Shown here one piece after another: positions 33,321 through 40,995 of a stretch of DNA of 45,576 nucleotides. How positions within the stretch are numbered: the stretch's first letter is position 1; every line of letters starts with the position of its first letter. The notes under the pieces are model-generated. The model was not told the DNA's origin. It ran no database searches and saw only the letters and a program-made list of their open reading frames with translations. This stretch comes from Pyrinomonadaceae bacterium. Its GTDB lineage: Bacteria > Acidobacteriota > Blastocatellia > Pyrinomonadales > Pyrinomonadaceae. The DNA is taken from contig JALHNX010000021.1 in NCBI GenBank assembly GCA_022843305.1, forward strand, positions 1 through 45,576, read 5' to 3'. Position numbers and translations under genes: made by a program.

Positions 33321-35015
33321 TTAAATACTTATTTTCTTCATTTCGGGATTGCGTTCGAGCAACCACATAAAAATCGTGCGCGAGATGAACACTGACGTGA
33401 AAAGATTTATCAGCAAACCTAAAATCAGCGTTACGGCAAAACCGCGAATCGGACCCGAACCATACATATAGAGGATAACTGCCGAAATTATGATTGTTAG
33501 GTTCGTATCGACAATCGTGATGAACGCTTTATCGAACCCGACTTCGACCGCATTGGCGACCGCTTTTCCCGCGCGCAGTTCTTCGCGCATTCGTTCAAAA
33601 ATCAGCACGTTCGAATCAACGCCCATCCCGATACCGAGAATCAATCCCGCGATACCCGGCAAAGTCAGCGTCGAATCCATCACGATCAACCCCGCCATCG
33701 TCAAGAGCAAATTCAAAAGCAGAGCGATCACCGCGTTGATGCCCGAACCGCGATAATAGAACAGCATAAAGATGACGACGAAAACCAAACCGCCGACCGA
33801 TGCCTGAACGCCCGAACGAATCGAATCCGCGCCGAGGCTCGGTCCGACCGTGCGTTCTTCCTGATATTCGATCTTCGCGGGCAGTGAACCGGATTTAAGC
33901 GTCAAAGCAAGGTCTTCGGCTGACGTTTTGGTAAAGCGACCTTCGATCTCGCCGCTGTCGGAAATGACACCTCTGATAACCGGCGCGGATTTTACTTCGC
34001 CGTTCAAAACGATTGCCAGATATTTGCCGATGTTTCTGCTCGTCCAATCGCCGAATTTCGCCGCTCCGGCAGGTTTCAGATTGAAAGTGATTTTATAATC
34101 GCCGTCATTTCCCGACGGTGAATACGCCGAAGCGTCGCGGAGTTCGCTGCCTTCAACAATCGCGGGATTTTCCAAAATGATAAACTTCTTCGGTTTTTCC
34201 TGCGGATTTTGCGGCGTCGTCACGCTCGTCGTATCGTCTTCGACATACGGCAGAATTAAACGGTTTTGCGGCACAACGCCGCCGAGCGACTGTTTGGCTT
34301 CCGCTTCGCTGTTAAAGGTCTGAAACATTTCGCCCGCAACCTTCATCAAAGCCAGATTCGACTCCGAACCGATAAGTTTTTTGACGCGCTCGGGATCATC
34401 AACACCCGGCATTTGCAGTAAGATTTGCCCTGAAGTTTTTGCGCCGTGTCTTTGCAGAGTCGGTTCTTTCACGCCGAATGAATTGATGCGGCTTTCGATG
34501 ATTTTCAAAGCCTGCTCGACCGCTTGCTCTTTCATTACTTCCTGCTGTGCCGCCGGCAAATTCCAGGTAATCGTATTTCCGCTCACCGAATGGTCGCCCC
34601 ATTGAGTTAAATCAACCTTTTTCTTGACTTCTTCAACAATCGCGTCCGCCCTTGAAGGCTCGTCGAGATTCAAGTTTATGGTATAGTTTCCGTTTTCAGC
34701 CACAAACGAATAATCTTTGACGGGAAACGGATTGCCCTCGGCATCTCTCGCATCCTTGGCGGCTGTCAAAGCGGCTTGAGCGTTGTTTTCCGTTAAAGTT
34801 TTGAGGTATTCGTCGGTTTTGACGCGCATCACAAGGTGCGAACCGCCTTTCAAGTCCAGACCGAGGTTGATGTTTTCGGCTAAGTTCTGCTTGATGCCCG
34901 ACCACGTAAAATCGTTACCCGTCGGCACTCTTCGAGGTCCGAAAACAAGATAAATCCCAATCAGCGTAACCACAAGGATGATCGCTGTTCTAATCTTCAA
35001 ACTACTGTTTTTCAT
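33321..35015 (-). CDS. secD: Protein translocase subunit SecD
   Basis: A 564-residue SecD. The first membrane helix (IRTAIILVVTLIGIYLVFG) is followed by the NLGLDLKGGSHLVM motif, the large periplasmic P1 head domain (about 60-390, including PTLQRHGAKTSGQILLQMPG) and the C-terminal five-helix block with ERTVGPSLGADSI, LTLPGIAGLILGIGMGVDSN and VLIFERMREELRAGKAV. With SecF it forms the proton-driven export factor acting at the periplasmic side of SecYEG. It lies downstream of tgt and yajC in the widely conserved order tgt-yajC-secD-secF. Confidence 0.97.
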   Translation of the reverse strand: MKNSSLKIRTAIILVVTLIGIYLVFGPRRVPTGNDFTWSGIKQNLAENINLGLDLKGGSHLVMRVKTDEYLKTLTENNAQAALTAAKDARDAEGNPFPVKDYSFVAENGNYTINLNLDEPSRADAIVEEVKKKVDLTQWGDHSVSGNTITWNLPAAQQEVMKEQAVEQALKIIESRINSFGVKEPTLQRHGAKTSGQILLQMPGVDDPERVKKLIGSESNLALMKVAGEMFQTFNSEAEAKQSLGGVVPQNRLILPYVEDDTTSVTTPQNPQEKPKKFIILENPAIVEGSELRDASAYSPSGNDGDYKITFNLKPAGAAKFGDWTSRNIGKYLAIVLNGEVKSAPVIRGVISDSGEIEGRFTKTSAEDLALTLKSGSLPAKIEYQEERTVGPSLGADSIRSGVQASVGGLVFVVIFMLFYYRGSGINAVIALLLNLLLTMAGLIVMDSTLTLPGIAGLILGIGMGVDSNVLIFERMREELRAGKAVANAVEVGFDKAFITIVDTNLTIIISAVILYMYGSGPIRGFAVTLILGLLINLFTSVFISRTIFMWLLERNPEMKKISI

Positions 35016-35021
35016 TGCTTA

Positions 35022-35106
35022 TTTGTCAGTTGTCAGTCGTCAGTTGTCGGTTGTCAGTTGTCGGTTGATTTTTTGCAACGGACAACTGACGATGGACGAC
35101 GGACAA
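35022..35106. repeat. GTTGTCA heptamer hairpin between yajC and secD
   Basis: A run of 7-nt units (TTTGTCA, GTTGTCA, GTCGTCA, GTTGTCG, GTTGTCA, GTTGTCG) fills 35022-35067; the inverted set of related units is at about 35075-35106. It takes up nearly the whole yajC-secD spacer. Confidence 0.88.
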
Positions 35107-35109
35107 AAT

Positions 35110-35418
35110 TTATTTCTTCTCATCGGCTTTGACACCGACAACGGCGGTTTTGCCGATTTCCAGAAACGTTTTTTCGGCGCTTTGGATAATAAAGCTCGTT
35201 TCTCTGATTTCTTTGATTCTGCCGATGATGCCGCCGTTGGTTACAACTTCGTCATTAATTTTGAGACCGGCAATCATTTCCTTTAACTGTTGTTGCTGCT
35301 TCTTTTGCGGCAATATCACGAGAAAGTAGAAAATACCGACCATTAAAATAATCGGGAGAAACATTCCCAACCCGCCGAGGATTCCGCTATCCTGAAAAAA
35401 TAATAGAAATATACTCAT
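35110..35418 (-). CDS. yajC: Preprotein translocase subunit YajC
   Basis: A 102-residue YajC, a small single-span inner-membrane partner of SecDF. The membrane helix is in GMFLPIILMVGIFYFLVILP, followed by the family signature PQKKQQQQLKEMIAGLKINDEVVTNGGIIG and a short cytoplasmic beta domain. It lies between tgt and secD, in the standard order, and is separated from secD by the GTTGTCA hairpin. Confidence 0.96.
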   Translation of the reverse strand: MSIFLLFFQDSGILGGLGMFLPIILMVGIFYFLVILPQKKQQQQLKEMIAGLKINDEVVTNGGIIGRIKEIRETSFIIQSAEKTFLEIGKTAVVGVKADEKK

Positions 35419-35473
35419 TTGTTTTTAATGCAGAAAAGAAAAATACAATCATATACAATCGCCGCGCCGTTTA

Positions 35474-36733
35474 TCAAACGTCTGCCGGCGTATTTTCCTT
35501 CAATTTTTCGAGAAACTCTTTTCTGAAACCGCTGAATGCGCCAAATTTGATAGCATCGCGCACCTTTTGCATCAAGTCAAGGAAGAATGCCAGATTATGA
35601 TGAGAAATTAAAATCGCCGCCAGCATTTCGCCCGTTTGATACAGATGGCGCAGATAAGCTCTTGAATATCTCCGACAAACCGAACACGGGCATTCGCTGT
35701 CCAATGGTTCGGAATCACGCGCGAATTTCGCGTTTCTGATATTTATTTTTCCGCGCGAAGTAAACGCGCCGCCCGTCCGCCCGTTGCGCGTCGGCATCAC
35801 ACAGTCGAACATATCAACGCCGCGCGTAACGGCTTCGATCAAATCTTCGGGCGTGCCGACACCCATCAAATAACGCGGCGCATCGCCTGGCATCTGCGGC
35901 GCGAGAAATTCGATAACGTCATACATCACCGATTTTTCTTCACCAACGCTCAAACCGCCGATCGCGTAACCGTCAAACCCGATTTCGGTCGTCAAATCTA
36001 AACTTTGTTTGCGTAATTCCAAATGCCCCGCGCCCTGAATGATACCGAACAAGGCTTGTTGACCGGACAGGTCAGAACCGTCTGCGGTAGCGGGCGGGTA
36101 AATTTCCGCCACAAACTTTTCAGATGACGCACCGAACCCGCCCGCTACCGCAGACGGTTCTGACAAAAACCCCGTGTCTGCGCCATCATTCTGTAATTCA
36201 TTAAATCTGTCTTTCGAGCGTTTTGCCCAACGCGCGGTCATTTCCAAACTCTTCTTAGTTTTATCGAAACCCGCGTCACCCGGCGGACATTCATCGAAAA
36301 CCATAACGATTTCAGAACCGAGCGCGGCTTGCACTTCCATCGAAATTTCGGGCGAAAGAAATTTCTTGCTACCGTCAATATGCGAGCGAAATTCAACGCC
36401 TTCTTCCGTGAGTTTCCGCAGATCAGTCAACGAAAAAACCTGAAACCCGCCCGAATCCGTCAAAAGCGAACGGTTCCACGTCGAAAATTTATGAAGTCCG
36501 CCGAGTTCGCGGATGATTTCCGCGCCCGGACGCAGAAAAAGATGATACGTGTTGCCTAAAATAATCCGCGCATCGAGTTCCGATTCGAGCCATTCGTAAC
36601 GCACACCTTTGACCGTTCCCTGCGTTCCGACGGGCATAAAAACAGGCGTTTCGATCACCGAACGCCGCGTTTGCAAAATCCCGGCGCGCGCTTCGCCTTC
36701 CTGCGCGATAACTTTCCAATTTATCGGTTTCAT
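35474..36733 (-). CDS. tgt: tRNA-guanine transglycosylase (queuine synthesis), with an in-frame palindromic insertion
   Basis: A 419-residue bacterial Tgt, longer than the usual 375-390. It exchanges guanine-34 of GUN-anticodon tRNAs for preQ1. Asp93 (TDSGGFQVF) is the general base and Asp310 (FDCVMPTRNGRTG) the nucleophile; zinc ligands are Cys348, Cys350, Cys353 and a His at about 379. From my memory of Zymomonas Tgt numbering (Asp102, Asp280, Cys318/320/323, His349), the first site is shifted by -9 and the others by +30, so about 39 residues are inserted between them. That insertion (about 182-224) coincides with a 29-bp perfect palindrome. All catalytic and metal residues are kept, so it is probably active. 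It heads the yajC-secDF block. Confidence 0.96.
   Translation of the reverse strand: MKPINWKVIAQEGEARAGILQTRRSVIETPVFMPVGTQGTVKGVRYEWLESELDARIILGNTYHLFLRPGAEIIRELGGLHKFSTWNRSLLTDSGGFQVFSLTDLRKLTEEGVEFRSHIDGSKKFLSPEISMEVQAALGSEIVMVFDECPPGDAGFDKTKKSLEMTARWAKRSKDRFNELQNDGADTGFLSEPSAVAGGFGASSEKFVAEIYPPATADGSDLSGQQALFGIIQGAGHLELRKQSLDLTTEIGFDGYAIGGLSVGEEKSVMYDVIEFLAPQMPGDAPRYLMGVGTPEDLIEAVTRGVDMFDCVMPTRNGRTGGAFTSRGKINIRNAKFARDSEPLDSECPCSVCRRYSRAYLRHLYQTGEMLAAILISHHNLAFFLDLMQKVRDAIKFGAFSGFRKEFLEKLKENTPADV
36071..36164. repeat. Palindromic element inserted in frame in tgt
   Basis: 36071-36099 is exactly complementary to 36136-36164 (29 bp), with a 36-nt loop. Translated with the gene it gives PPATADGSD from one arm and SEPSAVAGGF from the other, in a region where Tgt normally has no extra sequence. 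Confidence 0.95.
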
Positions 36734-36735
36734 TT

Positions 36736-37159
36736 AGTAAATTACGAATTTCAAATTACGAATTACGAATTGGATTTGCTTGTAATTTGGATTTTTCCAA
36801 TTATCCTGAGAATTTCATCTAAATCAGATAACAGACTTTTTGCCTATGTTTCCTCAAAATAATTTGTCGCGTAAAGTAATCTTATCCAATATTTTGTTTC
36901 TCTGGCTTCTTTATAGGCAATACTTATTTTTGATACAAAATCGGCTTTAGATTGTCCGCCCACAGCTTCCTCGCAATTTGCCCCGATTGACGTGCCGCTT
37001 CTGAGAAACTGCTTTGAAATAACAAACTCCTTTTTCTCTTCGCTTAGGTATTTGCATGCTTTTACAACTCGAATTGCGAAAGCAAAACTTTTGTCTAACA
37101 AAATATTGTCTTTCATGATTTTTTATTCGTAATTCGTAATTTGAAATTCGTAATTTACT
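36736..37159. repeat. Inverted-repeat cassette enclosing a four-helix-bundle gene
   Basis: Arms 36736-36770 and 37125-37159 are a perfect 35-bp inverted repeat made of heptamers ATTACGA, ATTTCAA, ATTACGA, ATTACGA. The cassette lies 3 nt outside the tgt ATG on one side; on the other its arm supplies the stop codon (37155-37157) of the MauE-thioredoxin gene. The same arm occurs without cargo at 19032. Confidence 0.95.
36763..37116 (-). pseudogene. Four-helix-bundle protein (S23/IVP-like) gene interrupted by an in-frame TAG
   Basis: The frame from the ATG at 37114-37116 encodes 90 residues of the small four-helix-bundle family related to proteins of 23S rRNA intervening sequences and to Avd of diversity-generating retroelements: KSFAFAIRVVKACKYL, KQFLRSGTSIGANCEEAVGG, SKISIAYKEARETKYWIRLL. 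A TAG at 36844-36846 stops it inside the fourth helix. The same frame continues without shift for 26 more residues (AKSLLSDLDEILRIIGKIQI and TSKSNS) to a TAA at 36763-36765, giving the usual total of about 117 residues. The final stop lies in the repeat arm. It may be a recent nonsense mutation, a truncated but stable product, or a suppressed amber codon. No function is established for stand-alone members. Confidence 0.85.
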
Positions 37160-38621
37160 TTCTCTTCCCGATCAACGCCCAAATATTGCCCGCGCCGACA
37201 GCGGTTTCTGAGATGATTTTGCCGTTTTCGTTGACCAGAACGGCGGAAGGCGTTCCAAACATCCCGAATTTTTCCGCCGTTTTATAGCCTTCTTCAAGCA
37301 AAATCGGCGATTTCAGACCGATTTCCTTGTGAGTTTCGGCGTCGCCTTCGGAAAAGACGACCAGATTCGGCTCGTCCGCGCTCTTTTCTCTGTCCCATTC
37401 CTGAAGCTCGCGCACCATATTTATGCAGTGCGGACAAGTCGTACTCCAAAAAGTAACAAGCGTCTTTTTACCGCGAAAATCTTTCGAGGTAATTTCCCTG
37501 CCGTGAACGTCGGTCATCGAAAATTCGGGAATGTCTTCGCCGATTTTCAGTTTTGAACCGTTGCCGATAAAAACCGCTTCCTGATCGAGATTTTCAGCCT
37601 TGATCTTCTTGACAAGCTCGCGGATTCCTTCGTCGCCGACCGAAAGATGGCTGGCAATTATGCCGTCGGAATTAATAAAGATCGCGGTCGGTGTCCATTT
37701 CGCTTTGAAAAGTTCCGAAACTTCTTTGTCTTCCTGTAAAAGTATCTGTTTGAAATTCGTCCCGCCGAATTTTTCCGCGTTCACAGCGGCTTTTCCGCTG
37801 CTGATAAAAACGAATTCGACTTTATCTTGCAACTCTTTCTGCCATTCTTCGATTTCCGGCAAAAGCGCTTCGCACGGTCCGCAGGTCGGGCTGACGAAGA
37901 AAAACAAGATCGGTTTGACCTTTGTCAGCAAATGTTCGAAAGTCACGATCCTGCCGCTCAGATCCGGCAATTCGAAATCCGGCGCGATCGCGCCGATCGG
38001 CAAAGAATCGTGCGGATCGCCCGCTTCCTGACGCTCGACTTCGCGCCCGCCTTCGTGCGAAACGAGTTCGAGAATCTCGATGCGCCGCATGATCTGCGTC
38101 TGCTGTTCGGAGATTTTCTTCAAATAAAAAACGACCGCGCCGAGCAGTCCGATTGTCGCCAAACCTAAAAATAATTGTATCGCCATTTCGCCCGTTAAAT
38201 CCGTAAAACTCAAACCTTGATTATCCGCGCCCCGCGCGACCAGGAAAAACGCAAGTATCGCAAAAATCAAATTGCGAATCAAACTCTTTTTTGAAACCGG
38301 CTCGCTGTGAACCGCGCCGAAACAATGACAATCGGGCGCGTTGCCCTTTGCCATCTGCCAGATCATCCCGCCGATAAAAACCGCGAGCAGCAAAAACGCG
38401 CCGATCGCGCCGAGCCACGCCGTCGAGACCGGCAAAAGCGCCAGGGCAATCAGCAGTTCGGCTGCCGGCAAAAGAAAGGCGAGCGGTTTTGCCAATTCCT
38501 CGTGCACGCCGAATTCCCTGACAGCCTTTTCCGAGCCTTCCAGATCAAGCAGCTTGCCAACGCCCGCCGCCGCGAAAACCGCGAACAGAAAAGTTCTGAT
38601 GAGTAATAAAAATGCTTCCAT
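37155..38621 (-). CDS. MauE/DoxX-like membrane domain fused to two thioredoxin-like domains
   Basis: A 488-residue fusion. The N-terminal four-helix membrane part (about 1-130) resembles MauE/DoxX, including GKLLDLEGSEKAVREFG and a CHC motif (98-100, APDCHCFGAVHSEPV). A fifth helix (about 148-168) follows, then a first TlpA/AhpC-type thioredoxin domain (about 208-345) with CGPC (247-250) and a second (about 356-488) with CPHC (396-399). This looks like a membrane-to-periplasm disulfide relay, for reduction or cytochrome maturation, by inference. Its stop codon is supplied by the repeat arm next door. It starts directly after the stop of the preceding ORFan (TAA then ATG), so the two are co-translated candidates. 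Confidence 0.85.
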   Translation of the reverse strand: MEAFLLLIRTFLFAVFAAAGVGKLLDLEGSEKAVREFGVHEELAKPLAFLLPAAELLIALALLPVSTAWLGAIGAFLLLAVFIGGMIWQMAKGNAPDCHCFGAVHSEPVSKKSLIRNLIFAILAFFLVARGADNQGLSFTDLTGEMAIQLFLGLATIGLLGAVVFYLKKISEQQTQIMRRIEILELVSHEGGREVERQEAGDPHDSLPIGAIAPDFELPDLSGRIVTFEHLLTKVKPILFFFVSPTCGPCEALLPEIEEWQKELQDKVEFVFISSGKAAVNAEKFGGTNFKQILLQEDKEVSELFKAKWTPTAIFINSDGIIASHLSVGDEGIRELVKKIKAENLDQEAVFIGNGSKLKIGEDIPEFSMTDVHGREITSKDFRGKKTLVTFWSTTCPHCINMVRELQEWDREKSADEPNLVVFSEGDAETHKEIGLKSPILLEEGYKTAEKFGMFGTPSAVLVNENGKIISETAVGAGNIWALIGKRK

Positions 38622-38999
38622 TTATTTTGACTTATTATATTTCAATCGAAAATTATTCAGCGAATCAAATATTTCGGAAAGACGCGTTTCAAAATGTGTA
38701 CTAATCGTAATTTGGTCTGTTTCATTGTCCGAAGTTTGAATGTCGTTATTATCATTTTGCCAATCTTGCGGCGGTTTCAAAGAAATATTTATTGCCCAAA
38801 CATACTGTTCTTTATTTTTTCTTTTTTCGCACATCGGATCAACTTCAAATTCGATGAAAACATAACAATCCGTCGGAGACCAAACCGATTTAAGCAGCCA
38901 AATCTCAGCAACCCAAAAATTAACCGGAACTTGACTTTCAACTAACTTCCAACCGTATTTTCTGAAAAGTTCTTTAAGTTTGTTTTGCTGACCGAACAT
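38622..38999 (-). CDS. Hypothetical protein between der and the MauE-thioredoxin gene
   Basis: A 125-residue protein of no family I recognise. It is aromatic-rich in its first half (KYGWKLVESQVPVNFWVAEI, WSPTDCYVFIEFEVDP) and hydrophilic in its second. No signal peptide or membrane helix is evident. Composition is AT-rich compared with der. It sits 3 nt after der and ends exactly at the start of the next gene, so it belongs to the same transcript. The alpha/beta pattern could suit an immunity-type or small binding protein, but nothing proves that. Confidence 0.6.
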   Translation of the reverse strand: MFGQQNKLKELFRKYGWKLVESQVPVNFWVAEIWLLKSVWSPTDCYVFIEFEVDPMCEKRKNKEQYVWAINISLKPPQDWQNDNNDIQTSDNETDQITISTHFETRLSEIFDSLNNFRLKYNKSK

Positions 39000-39002
39000 T
39001 AA

Positions 39003-40364
39003 TTAATCTTTCTTATCCTTCGTCTTGTGCCGCTCTTTCAAACGAATCGGCGTGGCGAAAAATTCGAATTCGTCGCGCAGGCGGTTTTCGATATATCTTA
39101 GATACGAAAAATGAAGTCCCGCTTTGCCCTGTCCGCCGCCCGAAGTGAATAAAATAAAGAGCGGCGGGCGCAGTCCGCCCTGCGTCAGGAATTGGACTTT
39201 GAGCCGCGAGCCGCCGCCTTTGCCCGGCACGGGCGCGGTTCCGCCGCGCGGCTGCGAAACGTTGTCCTCAAAAAAGCGGTTGAGCTTCGAGGTCGGAATT
39301 CGCAAATTCCGCGCTTCGTTCGCTTTGACGACGAGCGGTAGAATATTCGTCACGCGCTGTCCGGTCAGCGCCGAGATCGTGACCATCGGCGACCAATCGA
39401 GAAACTTCATACTCTGGCGCAGATCGTCTTCAAAACGGTAGATCGTGTTCGTTTCCTTTTCTTCGAGCGCGTCCCATTTATTGACGACTAAGATAACCGA
39501 ACAGCCCGATTCGACCGCGTAACCCGCAATGTTCGCGTCGAGATGCGTGACGCCTTCGACCGCGTCGATGACCATGATCGCCACATCGGCGCGTTCCAGC
39601 GATTTGCGCGCCATAATGACCGACATTTTTTCCGCCATTTCGGTCGTTTTGCCTTTACGGCGGATTCCGGCGGTGTCGATAAGCAGAAATTTCTGCCCGT
39701 CAACCGTCAGATGCGTGTCGACCGCGTCGCGCGTCGTGCCGGCGATCGGCGAAACGATGACGCGTTCTTCGCCGAGAATTTTATTGAGCAAAGACGATTT
39801 GCCGACGTTCGGACGACCGATGATCGCGAGCTTTATTTCGTCCGAAGGCGCTTCTTCCACGTCTTCTTCAAACGTCAAAACATCGAAAACCTGATCGAGC
39901 AGATCGCCGATCGAAGTTCCGTGTTCGGCGGAAACCGGCATCACTTCAAAGCCGAACTGATAAAACTCGGCGGCTTCTTCTTCGACCTTGCGCGTTTCGG
40001 CTTTGTTGGCGGCGATAAAAACCGGCTTGCCGATGTTTCGCAAATACACGCCGATCTCTTCGTCGAGCGGAATCGCGCCGGCGCGCGCGTCAACGACCCA
40101 GATTATCGCCTGCGCTTTTTCGATCGCGAAACCGGCTTGTTTGAAAATGTTCGCGGGAATGATCGCTTCGTCGTCCGGCACGATCCCGCCCGTATCGACG
40201 AGTTCGAAAGTCTTCGCTTTCCATTCGACTTCGCCGTAAATCCGGTCGCGCGTGATTCCCGGTTCGTCGCCGACGATTGATTTGCGCGAACCCGTCAGGC
40301 GATTAAAGAGCGTTGATTTCCCGACGTTCGGGCGACCGATGATGGCAACTAAAGGTAAATTCAT
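39003..40364 (-). CDS. der: Ribosome biogenesis GTPase Der (EngA)
   Basis: A 453-residue Der with two tandem Era-like GTPase domains: G1 GRPNVGKSTLFN (10-21) and GRPNVGKSSLLN (about 188-199), G3 DTGGI and DTAGI, G4 NKAE and NKWD. The C-terminal KH-like domain (about 360-453) ends with HFSYLRYIENRLRDEFEFFATPI. Der is essential for 50S assembly. The KH-like domain carries two Gly-rich stretches (RGGTAPVPGKGGGSR and TSGGGQGKAG) longer than I expect for the family, in GC-rich DNA. The ATG at 40362-40364 is divergent from the DinB-like gene by 48 bp. Confidence 0.97.
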   Translation of the reverse strand: MNLPLVAIIGRPNVGKSTLFNRLTGSRKSIVGDEPGITRDRIYGEVEWKAKTFELVDTGGIVPDDEAIIPANIFKQAGFAIEKAQAIIWVVDARAGAIPLDEEIGVYLRNIGKPVFIAANKAETRKVEEEAAEFYQFGFEVMPVSAEHGTSIGDLLDQVFDVLTFEEDVEEAPSDEIKLAIIGRPNVGKSSLLNKILGEERVIVSPIAGTTRDAVDTHLTVDGQKFLLIDTAGIRRKGKTTEMAEKMSVIMARKSLERADVAIMVIDAVEGVTHLDANIAGYAVESGCSVILVVNKWDALEEKETNTIYRFEDDLRQSMKFLDWSPMVTISALTGQRVTNILPLVVKANEARNLRIPTSKLNRFFEDNVSQPRGGTAPVPGKGGGSRLKVQFLTQGGLRPPLFILFTSGGGQGKAGLHFSYLRYIENRLRDEFEFFATPIRLKERHKTKDKKD

Positions 40365-40412
40365 ATATACAGCCTAAAATTCTAGCAAATAAATTGTATA
40401 ATTGCCGAAAGT

Positions 40413-40934
40413 ATGAAATTTCAAGTCGAACAAGCCGTCGAAATTCTTTCAAAAACGCCGCAGGTTTTAAAATCTTTGCTCGATAATCTTTCGGACGAAT
40501 GGACGATGAAAAACGAAATTTCGGAAGATTGGAGTCCGTTCGATGTCGTCGGTCATCTGATTCACGCCGATGAAACCGATTGGATTCCGCGCGCCGAGAT
40601 TATCTTAAAACAAGGCGAAAATCCGACGTTTGAACCTTTTGACCGCTTCGCACAGTTTGAAAGATCGAAAGGAAAAACATTGATCGAACTGCTCGAAACC
40701 TTTGCCGAACTGCGTCGGAAGAGTTTGGAAACGCTGAAATCGTGGGATTTAACCGGCGAGCAATTGCAGTTAAAAGGCATTCATCCCGAACTCGGCGCGG
40801 TCAATCTCGAACAGCTTTTGGCAACGTGGGTCGTTCACGATTTGACGCATATTCGCCAAATCTCGACGGCACTGGCAAAAAAATACGCCGAAAATGTCGG
40901 CGTTTGGAAAGAATATCTTTCGATTCTGAAATAG
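40413..40934 (+). CDS. DinB family protein (putative metal-dependent thiol transferase fold)
   Basis: A 173-residue DinB/YfiT-like four-helix protein. The likely metal-binding His residues are in VVGHLIHADE (about 46-55) and HDLTHIRQI (near 140-148), in the spacing typical of DinB_2 proteins. Family members include bacillithiol or mycothiol transferases and many uncharacterised stress proteins. Nothing nearby shows the thiol cofactor. It is monocistronic and followed by a terminator. Confidence 0.85.
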   Translation: MKFQVEQAVEILSKTPQVLKSLLDNLSDEWTMKNEISEDWSPFDVVGHLIHADETDWIPRAEIILKQGENPTFEPFDRFAQFERSKGKTLIELLETFAELRRKSLETLKSWDLTGEQLQLKGIHPELGAVNLEQLLATWVVHDLTHIRQISTALAKKYAENVGVWKEYLSILK

Positions 40935-40967
40935 AAAAAAAGCGGCTTAGCTTAAAACCGCTTTTTT
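40935..40967. terminator. Bidirectional rho-independent terminator
   Basis: AAAAAAGCGG at 40935-40944 pairs with CCGCTTTTTT at 40958-40967, directly after the DinB-like stop (40932-40934). It can also serve the convergent Gln-rich gene ending at 40996. Confidence 0.88.
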
Positions 40968-40995
40968 AACTTCCCTTTGTTCGTTCACTGCTCGT

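Noticed and set aside
36736..37159. Insertion sequence with terminal inverted repeats and transposase
   Set aside because: The enclosed gene is a four-helix-bundle protein with no transposase motif, and no target-site duplication is visible. It is reported as a cassette instead.
39120..39260. Possible palindromic insertion in the KH domain of der
   Set aside because: The two Gly-rich segments are in GC-rich DNA with local partial complementarity, but I could not trace a clean inverted repeat.
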